Shown: piece after piece, positions 36,134 to 43,640 of the stretch
How the letters are laid out: every line of letters starts with the position of its first letter
How positions within the stretch are numbered: position 1 is the first letter of the stretch
Source: Azospirillaceae bacterium
GTDB taxonomy: Bacteria > Pseudomonadota > Alphaproteobacteria > Azospirillales > Azospirillaceae
Assembly: GCA_035645145.1 (NCBI GenBank)
Contig: DASQNC010000017.1
Location: 26,762-90,761, forward strand
Direction: 5' to 3'
Length of the DNA: 64,000 bases
Notes under the pieces: model-generated
What the model was told of the DNA's origin: nothing
Seen by the model: only the letters and a program-made list of their open reading frames with translations
Databases searched by the model: none
Position numbers and translations under genes: made by a program

Positions 36134-37615
36134 TCAGCCCATGCCGTTCCGGTCCCGGAACAGGTACTGGCCCAGCAGGCCCATCGGGGGCGCAGGGTCC
36201 GGCTCCTCCGGCGCGTGGGCCGAGAGGAACGCGTCGAACAGCCCCAGTGGCGAGGGCGGCGGCTTGTCCCAGCCGGGGGCGATCCGGTCGAGCAGCCCCG
36301 GTAGCCGGGGCGGTGGCGCCGCCTGGGTCGGGACCCCCGGGCTGGCGAAGGGCCAGCCCAGGCCCATGCCCGGCGGCGAATGGCTCGCCGCCACCGGCCG
36401 GAAGCCCGCGCCCGGCGGTCCATGGCCGTACCCCGGTCCGGGCAAGGGCGCGGCGGGGAACGGGAACCCGGCCGGTCCGCGGAACAAGGAGGCCTCCTGT
36501 CCGCGGATCTCCGGGTTGGACGGCTGCACGGGCGCGGTCAGCGGCATGGATCCGGCCGGCGGGCCGGCGGGAAGTGAGGTCCCCAGGGGTCCGGGGCCGG
36601 TCGGCCCACCCGGCGGGGCCAGGAGTGGCGGCATGGCGTCAGCCGGCCCGCCGGGCGGCAAGGGGGCCGCCGGCTCGGGGCGGGGCTGCGTCCCGGCCGG
36701 CGGCAGGGTCGACTTGCGCCGCGGCGCCTCCGGAATCCAGAGCGGGATGGGGATCCCGAACGTGGTCAGGATGTTCCGGCCGGAGCCCTTGTCGCCACTG
36801 AACGCCTCGATCTTCCAGAGCGCCCGGGCCATGTCGTCGAGCGTCGGCTGCTCCATCTCCCGGATCGCCTGGAAGGCGTGGAGCCAGTTGTAGTCCCCAC
36901 TGGGCTGGTTGTTGGCGACCGCGCCCAGCAGCTTCAGGGCCCTGACGTGGTCGGGATGACTGGGGTCGAGCACGCCGCGGCCGGCGAGCGGACCCGTACC
37001 GATCGCGTGCATGAGCACCCTGTTGGCGGCCGCACGGCGGTTGTCGTTGTCCCAGCGGTCGATCAGCGCCCGGCCCGCCGGGGAGTTGGCGAAACGGTTG
37101 ATCTTGATGGCCAGCCCGTTCTTGACGAGCACGCTCGGGTCACCCTTCGTCGTGAGTGCCTTAAACGCCTCCTCGGCGGCCGCTTCGTCCAGCTTCAGGT
37201 AACCGGACTTCTGCATGGCGGCGACCAGTTCCTTTGCTTGCGTCCAGCGTTCGGGCACCCCAAGGTCGGTCTGGGTGGCGCCGATCGAGGGTCCGCTGTT
37301 CTTGAACCTGGATGTGGACTTCACCTGCGGAAGCCGCACCGTGGCCCAGCCGATGCCGTCGGTCTCCTCATAGCCCACGATGTCGCCCTCGATGTCGTGG
37401 GGCCGACTGCCGATGCTCAGGGCGATATCCAGCAACCTTTTCGGCTCCACGGTCGGTACCAGGTCGACATGGGTCAGCATGTAGGGGGTGGTGTTGCGCG
37501 CCTCGGTCTCGTGGATGCCGTCCCAGACGGCTTTGGTTTGCCAGGGCTCGAAGGCCGTTCCATGGCCGGCGGCAAGGAGGTGGGGGGCGTCGGGATCGTG
37601 GTCATCGTGGTCCAT
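36134..37615 (-). CDS. Stand-alone domain B protein with a Pro/Gly-rich tail
   Basis: A 493-aa protein without a recognisable signal peptide; it begins MDHDDHDPDAPHLLAAGHG. Residues 20-105 form a lead-in (DGIGWATVRLPQV). Domain B (108-272) matches the C-terminal half of the protein at 34058: GPSIGATQTDLG, LTTKGDPSVLV, FANSPAGRALIDRWDNDNR, GRGVLDPSHPDH, WLHAFQAIREM. The last 200 residues (about 295-493) are Pro/Gly/Ala-rich and probably disordered. The S-I-G-x-x-Q-x-D-x-G motif could be an active-site loop, but I cannot assign a fold. The start has a GGAGGA six bases upstream, placed directly after the terminator of the preceding gene. Confidence 0.75.
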   Translation of the reverse strand: MDHDDHDPDAPHLLAAGHGTAFEPWQTKAVWDGIHETEARNTTPYMLTHVDLVPTVEPKRLLDIALSIGSRPHDIEGDIVGYEETDGIGWATVRLPQVKSTSRFKNSGPSIGATQTDLGVPERWTQAKELVAAMQKSGYLKLDEAAAEEAFKALTTKGDPSVLVKNGLAIKINRFANSPAGRALIDRWDNDNRRAAANRVLMHAIGTGPLAGRGVLDPSHPDHVRALKLLGAVANNQPSGDYNWLHAFQAIREMEQPTLDDMARALWKIEAFSGDKGSGRNILTTFGIPIPLWIPEAPRRKSTLPPAGTQPRPEPAAPLPPGGPADAMPPLLAPPGGPTGPGPLGTSLPAGPPAGSMPLTAPVQPSNPEIRGQEASLFRGPAGFPFPAAPLPGPGYGHGPPGAGFRPVAASHSPPGMGLGWPFASPGVPTQAAPPPRLPGLLDRIAPGWDKPPPSPLGLFDAFLSAHAPEEPDPAPPMGLLGQYLFRDRNGMG

Positions 37616-37661
37616 GTGTCCTCCGGAAAAGAAAAGAGCCGCCGGGGCGTCGGCGGCTCTT
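37616..37661 (-). terminator. Repeated leader module, copy 1: terminator plus SD
   Basis: Minus-strand order: 11-bp perfect hairpin (37634-37644 with 37651-37661), T-rich run, CCGGAGGA SD, then the ATG of the domain B gene. It ends transcription from the domain A gene at 37706-38713 yet lies within 20 bases of the next start. Nearly the same module occurs at 38874-38918. The domain B gene therefore depends on read-through or a promoter overlapping the hairpin. Confidence 0.7.
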
Positions 37662-37705
37662 GGGTGGGAACGGTGCCCGCCCGGTGCGGGGCGGGGGTGG
37701 GGATC

Positions 37706-38713
37706 TCAGGGGCGGGGCCCCGTCCGGCACGCCCGCTCCAGCACGTGCCGCGAGATCTCTTCGTCGGAGAGGCTGCTCCACTCCTCCGTGCCGGATGGCA
37801 GGTTGCCGTGGGTGCGTTCGATTTCGGCGACCACCGCCTTGGCGACCACCAGCACGCCGCCGTCCACGCGGATGTCCTGGCCGTCCAGCCCGGCATCGAC
37901 CACCACCACCGGGTGGTCGTAGACGAAGCTGAGCAGGCGGTCCTCTTCGGTCACCAGATGCGAGACATGGCGGGCGGGCACGGCGAGCAGCGCGTCGGCG
38001 CCCTGGTCGCGGACGGCGGCGCAGGCGTCGGGCACCACCCGCCCCGTCTGGTCGTGCACCAACGCCAGGAAGAAGTCCTCGGTGGGGCCGCTGTCGACCG
38101 ACCGGCAGATGTAGCTGGTCCAGTTCTGCTCGCTGCCGAACGCGCCGAGGTATCCGTCCTGGACGAGGTGCCGGTGGCCCGCCGTCTGCACCATGCCCTC
38201 CAAGGAAATCCAGAAGGGTTTGTTCAATTCCTGCAAATTGGCCTTCAGGCCGATGCGCCGCTCCACGCCACGGGTGCTCTCCCCGAAATTCTCCGTCGTC
38301 GGCCTGGGGAAGGCGCTGCCGGTGTCCGAGCGGACCAGTTGCAGATACCAGCCGGTGTGCAGGTTGTGCAGGCCGAAGCGCTCGCCGCCGTCGGGCCGGG
38401 TGACCACATAGCCGGTGAACAGCTGGCTGGTCGCGGCATCGACATAGGTTCGCGCTTTGCGGTGGGTCTCGGAGTCCTCGCGGGCGAGGTGCAGGGCGCG
38501 GAAGCCCGGCGCCAGCCCGCGCACCGGCACCGGGGCGATGGTTTCGATCGGATACTTCGTCTCCCCGCAGGCCCTCGGGTCGTTGCCTTGGGGGGGCAGG
38601 AAGATGTACTCGCCCCCCTCGTCCGCCGTGTCCTGGGCACCCCCGACGCCGGCCGCGAGCGCCAGCCAGACCGCGGCGGTACCGGCCAGAACCCGTCCTG
38701 CCATGCTGGTCAT
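37706..38713 (-). CDS. Secreted domain A protein
   Basis: A 335-aa exported protein that is domain A alone. Residues 1-27 are a signal peptide (RVLAGTAAVWLALAAGVGGAQ, shown in part by its hydrophobic core). The mature part has PVRGLAPGFRALHLARED, STRGVERRIGLKANL, YICRSVDSGPTEDFF, RHVSHLVTEEDRLL and HVLERACRTG, with cysteines 49, 203, 231 and 329 conserved in all full-length members. It ends where the fusion protein at 34058 continues into domain B. The start at 38713 has GGGAGGAG about six bases upstream. Function unknown; an extracytoplasmic protein with two disulfides is likely. Confidence 0.8.
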   Translation of the reverse strand: MTSMAGRVLAGTAAVWLALAAGVGGAQDTADEGGEYIFLPPQGNDPRACGETKYPIETIAPVPVRGLAPGFRALHLAREDSETHRKARTYVDAATSQLFTGYVVTRPDGGERFGLHNLHTGWYLQLVRSDTGSAFPRPTTENFGESTRGVERRIGLKANLQELNKPFWISLEGMVQTAGHRHLVQDGYLGAFGSEQNWTSYICRSVDSGPTEDFFLALVHDQTGRVVPDACAAVRDQGADALLAVPARHVSHLVTEEDRLLSFVYDHPVVVVDAGLDGQDIRVDGGVLVVAKAVVAEIERTHGNLPSGTEEWSSLSDEEISRHVLERACRTGPRP

Positions 38714-38744
38714 CGTCTCCTCCCCGCTGCGTGCGCCGGGCCGG

Positions 38745-38873
38745 TCACGGGGCGGACGCCATCGTCGATGCAATCACCGATAGCACGACCGGGCGGGGCT
38801 TCCCAATCGGGTTCGCCCGACCGGCGCCACACCCGGCCGCAGCGGTCCGCGGGTCGTTGGAATGGTTGCTCAT
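38745..38873 (-). pseudogene. Stub of a second domain B gene
   Basis: A 42-codon frame MSNHSNDPRTAAAGCGAG and onward, starting right after a terminator-plus-SD leader nearly identical to that of the domain B gene at 36134. Its first residues resemble MDHDDHDPDAPHLLAAGHG. After about 18 codons the likeness ends and the frame runs through the promoter and operator of the downstream domain A gene. This is best read as the surviving 5' end of a deleted domain B gene. Confidence 0.5.
38769..38785 (-). promoter_or_regulatory. 17-bp dyad, second copy (operator candidate)
   Basis: On the plus strand TGCAATCACCGATAGCA, differing from the copy at 35677-35693 only in the central three bases, while both half-sites are kept. 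It is 56 bases upstream of the domain A gene at 38713. No copy was seen before the frameshifted gene at 38958 or the remnant at 35709. Confidence 0.5.
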
Positions 38874-38918
38874 GCGTCCTCCGGAAACGAAAAGAGCCGC
38901 CGGTGGGGCCGGCGGCTC
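38874..38918 (-). terminator. Repeated leader module, copy 2: terminator plus SD
   Basis: Second copy of the module at 37616-37661. The 10-bp perfect hairpin (38894-38903 with 38909-38918) is followed on the minus strand by TTTTCGTTT, CCGGAGGAC and an ATG at 38873. It terminates the frameshifted domain A gene (38958-39967) and served the lost domain B gene represented by the stub. Confidence 0.65.
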
Positions 38919-38957
38919 GGGGGTGAAGGGGGCCGCCCGGTTGCGGGCGGTGAGCGG

Positions 38958-39967
38958 TCAGCGGCGGGGGCAGGCCCGCTCCAGCACGTATTGCGAGATC
39001 TCCTCGTTGGAGAGGATGTTCCACTCCTCGTCCGGCGTTGCGCCGTGCGCCCGCCAAAGCTCGTTCCGCATGAGCGCGTTCAGAAGGGCCTTGGCGACCA
39101 CCAGCACGCCGCCGTGGACGCGGACGTCATGGCCGTCCAGCCCGGCGTCGACCACCACCACCGGGGTATCGTCGACGAACGTCAGCAAGCGGTCCTCCTC
39201 GGTCACCCTGTGCCGAAAGGAAGGGAGGGCACGGCCCGCAGCGCGTCGGCGCCCTGGTCGCGCACGGCGGCGCAGGCGTCGGGCACCACCCGCCCGGCCC
39301 GGTCCCGCACGATGGCCACAAAGAACGCCTCCGCCGGCCCGCCGTCCACCGACCGGCAGATGTAGGAGTTCCAGTCCTGCCCTTTGTTGATCATGCCGAG
39401 GCGGCCGTACAGGAAGAGATGCCGGTGGCCCACCGTCTCCACCGTGGCCTCGTCCCCGATCGTATACGCCGCGATCCGCTGCAATTGGGCCTTCAGCCCG
39501 ATGCGGCGCTCCACGCCACGGGTGTTCCAAATGTCCCGCCGTGCCGGTCCGGGGAAGGCGTTGCCCTTGTCCGAGCGGACCAGCTGCAGGTACCAGCCGG
39601 TGTGCAGGTTGTGCAGCCCGAAGCGTTCGCTGCCGTCGGGCCGGGTGACCACGTAGCCGGTGAACAGTTGGCCCGTGGCGGGATCGACATAGTCCCCAAT
39701 GCGGAGATGGGTCTCGAAATCCTCGCGGGCGAGGTGCAGGGCACGGAAGCCGGGCGCCAGCCCGCGCACCGGCACCGGGGCGATGGCGTCGATGGAATAG
39801 GCCAACTCCCCGCAGGTTGTTGGTTCGGTCCACTCGCGGTGCCCGACCTCGCCGGTGTCCTCGACCTCCTCGTCGGCCGTGTCCTGGGCGGCCGCCAAGC
39901 CGGCCGCGACCGCCAGCCAGGCCGCGGCGACACCGGCCAGGATCCGCTTTGCGCTGCTGCTCACCAT
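38958..39967 (-). pseudogene. Frameshifted secreted domain A copy
   Basis: A full-length domain A gene interrupted by one missing base. From the ATG at 39967 (AKRILAGVAAAWLAVAAG signal, SD AGGGGGAGG) it reads PVRGLAPGFRALHLARED, NTRGVERRIGLKAQL, YICRSVDGGPAEAFF and DACAAVRDQGADALRAVP, then stops early at 39203. In the next frame it continues with RHRVTEEDRLLTFV, VVVDAGLDGHDVRV and YVLERACPRR, ending at 38958. Compared with the intact gene at 37706 one base is lost at about 39210-39228. Everything else, including all four cysteines, is kept, so the mutation is recent or a sequencing error. Confidence 0.75.
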
Positions 39968-40010
39968 GTCCTCCCCCTTTGCCGCTCCGCCGGTCCGGCC
40001 GCCGAATGGC

Positions 40011-40041
40011 AAAGCCCCGCGCGGAGGACCGGCGGGGCTTT
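40011..40041 (-). terminator. Hairpin in the leader of the frameshifted gene
   Basis: Perfect 10-bp stem (AAAGCCCCGC at 40011-40020 with GCGGGGCTTT at 40032-40041), 44 bases before the ATG at 39967 and 114 bases after the AsmA-like stop. It may end the AsmA transcript. AT-rich sequence between 40065 and 40100, with a TATAGT on the minus strand, could be a promoter for the array, in which case the hairpin would be in its leader. Confidence 0.5.
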
Positions 40042-40154
40042 CTGGTGGAGGCGCACGAGCTCGGAACTATAGATGGTTTTTGGCAAAAAACATGCGCGCG
40101 TCAAGTGTAGCGTCGATATGGACATCCCCCTGGGTTTGCCGACGCCTGTCGCGC

Positions 40155-42128
40155 TTACCGCGTCGCCCCGGACTGCTGGATCAACTGGCCGCAGGGGCTG
40201 TCGGGCTCCAGGCCCGGGTCGATGAAGGGGATCACCGCGGCCAGCGGCGTCAGCAGCACGCTCAGCGCCACCGCCGCGGCCCCGCGGGCGGCGAGTTCCC
40301 CGGCCTCGATGCCGAACTGCGGGTCGGCGATCGGCCCCGAGATGGTGACCGGGGTGCGCGACACGGCCAGGCTCGGTTCCTTGGGCCGCGCCTGGACGCG
40401 CATGGACAGGGTCTCGTTGCGCAGGTTCACCCCGCCCTCGCCGTGGACGACCACCTCGGTGGTGTCCACCACCAGGATGCGCCGCTCGGCGATGCCGCGG
40501 GCCACTTCGAAATCCGCCACGATGCAGCGGAGCTGCACCGGGATGTCCTGGTTCGCGACGATCCCCAGCGCCTTGGCCGCGGTGTCGCCGATCAGGCCGC
40601 GCACGGTGGCCGACCCGATGCGCCCCCCGTCCAGGATCAGGGCGATCTGACCGTCGGCGCGGCCGGCGACCTCGGCCACGCTGCGGCCAGGGCCGCCGAG
40701 TTGGATGCGGCCGGAGATCGTCCCCTGCACGTCCTGGGGCGCGGACTTCGACCCGCCGGTGCCGTCCTGGGATCCCGCCAGCAGCGCCGCCAACGGCAGG
40801 CCCCGGATGCGCAGGTCGGCCTTGGCCGTGGTGGTGGATTGGCGGCCGTCCACGGTCACGCCGCCGCGCACCGTGCCCTTCATCACGCCGGCCTCGATCG
40901 GGTCCACCTGCAGCAGCCCGTCCCTCAGCTTGAAGTGCGTGGCGAACCGGTCGACCGGAAGGCCGCCGGGCAGGATCTTCTCGCTGCGCAGGCGCAGGTC
41001 GACGTTGGCGGCGTGCAACTGCTCCACCGGAAGCCGGCCTTCGGGCAGCAGCCGCTTCGTCTTGTCCGCCTTCTCCTCCAGCCGCGCGCCGATGAACCCC
41101 GACAGGTCGGCGAGGTCCAGCGTGGTGGCGACCAATTCGCCGGTGACGGTGGTCTTGGGCTGGCCGGTGTCCAGTGACACGCCGCCTGCGAACTCGCTGC
41201 GGCCGAAGCGGACGGCCAGTTCGTTGATCGTCCACACCGCCTCCTGCCGCGTCACCTTGCCTTTCAGGTGGTAGTCGGGCGTGGGCGGGGCCGGGATTCC
41301 GAAGATGGGGAACAGGTGGTGCAGGCCGGGGCCCTGGAACTCCACGCCCAGGACCGGCCCGCGCATTTGGATCGGATCGTCGATGGCCCCATCCACGATG
41401 GCACGGGTTTGGCCGATGTGGGCCTCGGCACGGATGGGATAGGGTTCGCGGCCCAGGCGCAGCTGGTCGAGCGAGCCGCCGTCCAGGATCAGCTTGAACG
41501 GCTGCTGGCCGAACTGCCCCTGCCCTTCCAGGTGGATGCGCTCGCGCCCCTCGCCGCCTTCGCCCGTCGCAGTGCTCAGCCGGTTTTCCAGGCGGATCCC
41601 GTGGCGCGGGTCGCGGTAGAGGACGACGCCCTCGCGCGCCGTCAGCCGGCCGATCACCGGCACCTCGGTCCGGTCGTCGGGGACGGTGGCTTCCTCCGCC
41701 ACCTTCTTCGCGGCCTCGTTCCGGGGTCGGTCTCGGTACAGCCAGTTGGCCTCGCCTTCCTTGCTGTACTCCAGCACCACGCGGGGGTTCAGCATGTCGA
41801 GGTGCGGGATGTTGATCCGGCCGCGCACCAGGTCCAGCAGGCGGATGCTGCCGTCGGCCTCGTCCACGCTCAGGATGTACGGCTCGTCCGACCAGGGCGC
41901 GTTCTTGACCCGGATGCCCTTGACGTTGATGTGCGGCGTCAGCCCCCAGTCGACCTCCAGCGGGCCTTCGATCACCACCTCGCGGCCGAGCGCAGCCGAC
42001 GCCTGCTCGGCGACGGTCCCCTTCCAACTGTTGGCATCGAAATTGGCCAGGAACGCGCCGCCGGCCGCCGCCCCGACCGCCACGACGCCTCCGATCCCAG
42101 CCGCCACCCACGCGAGAACGCCCACCAT
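40155..42128 (-). CDS. AsmA-family protein
   Basis: A 657-aa AsmA-like protein, anchored by one N-terminal helix (WVAAGIGGVVAVGAAAGGAFL, core hydrophobic residues 6-28) with the rest in the periplasm. The N-terminal AsmA pattern is clear: ALGREVVIEGPLEVDWGLTP and INVKGIRVKNAPWSDEPYIL. The C-terminal AsmA_2-like part contains GGVNLRNETLSMRVQARPKEP and GPIADPQFGIEAG. AsmA-like proteins bridge the envelope and affect outer-membrane lipid homeostasis; precise role here unknown. The gene ends with a Cys/Gln segment (DSPCGQLIQQSGATR). The ATG at 42128 follows AAGGATCC. Confidence 0.88.
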   Translation of the reverse strand: MVGVLAWVAAGIGGVVAVGAAAGGAFLANFDANSWKGTVAEQASAALGREVVIEGPLEVDWGLTPHINVKGIRVKNAPWSDEPYILSVDEADGSIRLLDLVRGRINIPHLDMLNPRVVLEYSKEGEANWLYRDRPRNEAAKKVAEEATVPDDRTEVPVIGRLTAREGVVLYRDPRHGIRLENRLSTATGEGGEGRERIHLEGQGQFGQQPFKLILDGGSLDQLRLGREPYPIRAEAHIGQTRAIVDGAIDDPIQMRGPVLGVEFQGPGLHHLFPIFGIPAPPTPDYHLKGKVTRQEAVWTINELAVRFGRSEFAGGVSLDTGQPKTTVTGELVATTLDLADLSGFIGARLEEKADKTKRLLPEGRLPVEQLHAANVDLRLRSEKILPGGLPVDRFATHFKLRDGLLQVDPIEAGVMKGTVRGGVTVDGRQSTTTAKADLRIRGLPLAALLAGSQDGTGGSKSAPQDVQGTISGRIQLGGPGRSVAEVAGRADGQIALILDGGRIGSATVRGLIGDTAAKALGIVANQDIPVQLRCIVADFEVARGIAERRILVVDTTEVVVHGEGGVNLRNETLSMRVQARPKEPSLAVSRTPVTISGPIADPQFGIEAGELAARGAAAVALSVLLTPLAAVIPFIDPGLEPDSPCGQLIQQSGATR

Positions 42129-42263
42129 GGCCCGGATCCTTATTCCCTTTGGGGGAGAACAGGTCCCGACTTAGCGGGTTCCTGCGCGCAGGTTCCGGGT
42201 GGCCGACGGCCCGGTGGCGGATCAACATGGCGCGACCCGCAACACGGACGCCGCACACCAACC

Positions 42264-43004
42264 ATGCCCACACCCGCCCCCATCGATGATGCCGGCCTCG
42301 ACATCCCCACCCGGATCGGCGCCTTGGATTGGGCCGGAATCACCGCGTCACTGGACGCGCACGGCTTCGCCACCACCGGCCCGCTGCTGCCGCCCGACGC
42401 CTGCAGGGCGTTGGCGGACCTCTACGACCGGCCTGCGCTGTTCCGCAGCCGCATCGTGATGGAGCGCCATGCGTTCGGCCGGGGCGAGTACCAGTATTTC
42501 GCGGATCCGCTGCCGGCACCCGTTGCCGCGCTCCGCGCCGCCGTGTACCCGCATCTGGCCGGCGTGGCGAACCGCTGGGCCGAAGCCCTGGGCGAAGACG
42601 CCCGCTATCCAGCCGACCTACCGGACTTCCTCGCCCGGTGCCACGCGGCCGGCCAGACGCGGCCGACGCCGCTGCTGCTGCGCTACGGGGCCGGCGACTA
42701 CAACTGCCTGCACCAGGACCTCTACGGCCCGCACGTCTTCCCGCTTCAGATGGCGGTGCTGCTGGATGCGCCCGGCCACGACTTCGAGGGCGGCGAATTC
42801 GTCCTGGTGGAACAGCGCCCGCGCGCCCAGTCGCGGGCCGAGGTGGTGCCCCTGCGCCAGGGCGAGGCGGTGGTCTTCGCCGTGCGCAACCGGCCGGTGC
42901 GCGGCAGCCGGGGCTGGTACCGCACCACCCTGCGGCACGGGGTGGCGACCATCCGGTCGGGACGGCGGCACACCCTGGGCATCCTCTTCCACGACGCGGC
43001 CTGA
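42264..43004 (+). CDS. 2-oxoglutarate/Fe(II)-dependent oxygenase
   Basis: A 246-aa prolyl-hydroxylase-type dioxygenase. The iron ligands are His150 and Asp152 in LHQDLYG and His225 in RHGVATI; Arg235 in RSGRRHT would bind 2-oxoglutarate. The N-terminal half is helical. This matches the bacterial '2OG-Fe(II) oxygenase' group sometimes linked to nucleic acid or protein hydroxylation; its substrate is unknown. The start at 42264 gives MPTPAPIDDAGLD. It is monocistronic, divergent from the AsmA-like gene. Confidence 0.88.
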   Translation: MPTPAPIDDAGLDIPTRIGALDWAGITASLDAHGFATTGPLLPPDACRALADLYDRPALFRSRIVMERHAFGRGEYQYFADPLPAPVAALRAAVYPHLAGVANRWAEALGEDARYPADLPDFLARCHAAGQTRPTPLLLRYGAGDYNCLHQDLYGPHVFPLQMAVLLDAPGHDFEGGEFVLVEQRPRAQSRAEVVPLRQGEAVVFAVRNRPVRGSRGWYRTTLRHGVATIRSGRRHTLGILFHDAA

Positions 43005-43035
43005 CGGTCCCCCGCCGTGGCCCGCCGCGGTGGCG

Positions 43036-43299
43036 TCAATTCGGAAAGCGGCGCACGTTCTCGACGAACAGCTGGTACAGCTCGGCCAAGTACTCCGAAG
43101 GCTTCTGCCGGCCGAAGGGCATATTGTCGGACACGTGCTTCACCAGACCGGGCGGAGCCTTCACCGGGACCACCTCGTAGCCGGCCTTGCGCAGTTCGCG
43201 GATCACGTTGTCCGCCTGCTTGATGTAGTCCTCGTTGAAGAGGCTTTTGTCGGCCGCCCGGATGGATTGCGCGATGAGGTCCCGCAGCTTGGTGCTCAC
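43036..43299 (-). CDS. Small hypothetical protein
   Basis: An 87-aa, mostly helical soluble protein of unknown function: STKLRDLIAQSIRAADK, VIRELRKAGYEVVPVK and VSDNMPFGRQKPSEYLAELYQLF. The start is a GTG at 43299 with an excellent GGAGG five bases before it, which is why I choose this over longer in-frame options. The gene begins 11 bases after the DUF962 stop, so the pair is an operon. Confidence 0.7.
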   Translation of the reverse strand: MSTKLRDLIAQSIRAADKSLFNEDYIKQADNVIRELRKAGYEVVPVKAPPGLVKHVSDNMPFGRQKPSEYLAELYQLFVENVRRFPN

Positions 43300-43310
43300 C
43301 CGGACCTCCG

Positions 43311-43640
43311 TCAGGTCACGCCGTGGCGGCGCAGCTCGCCGTCCAGACGGCCGGCGAGCCACAGGAAGAACATGCGGAAATCGCTGACCAACGACCACAG
43401 CGGGTAGGTGAAGGTGGCCGGGCGGTTGCGCTCGACCGCCATGTGACCGATCCAGGCGAAGGCATAGCCGCTGACCACAGCCGCCGGCAGCAGCATGGGA
43501 TTGAGCGTCGCCGCCGCGATGGCGAGCAGCAGCAGCGCCAGTCCCGTGCCGGCGAAGTGCAGCGCACGGGTGCCGGGCCGGGCGTGCTCCCGCAGGTAAT
43601 AGGGCCAGAACTCCTCGTAGGTCCGGTACCGCTGTGCCAC
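43311..43640 (-). CDS. DUF962/Mpo1-like membrane protein
   Basis: A 109-aa membrane protein of the DUF962 (Mpo1-like) family: YEEFWPYYLREHARPGTRALHFAGT and AWIGHMAVERNRPATFTYPLWSLVSDFRMF, with His residues in conserved places (H20, H29, H66 by approximate count). Yeast Mpo1 is an Fe-dependent dioxygenase acting on 2-hydroxy fatty acids; a related lipid role in bacteria is inferred. Start GTG at 43640 with AGGGGAGGGG upstream. First gene of the two-gene operon. Confidence 0.82.
   Translation of the reverse strand: MAQRYRTYEEFWPYYLREHARPGTRALHFAGTGLALLLLAIAAATLNPMLLPAAVVSGYAFAWIGHMAVERNRPATFTYPLWSLVSDFRMFFLWLAGRLDGELRRHGVT

Noticed and set aside
35778..38926. Plus-strand open frames of 371 and 682 codons opposite the paralog array
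   Set aside because: They contain no SD-supported start or recognised motif, while the minus-strand frames share aligned motifs, signal peptides and cysteines.
34058..40041. Treating the repeated hairpins of the array as a CRISPR or REP array
   Set aside because: There are only a few copies, each tied to a gene end or start, without regular spacers.
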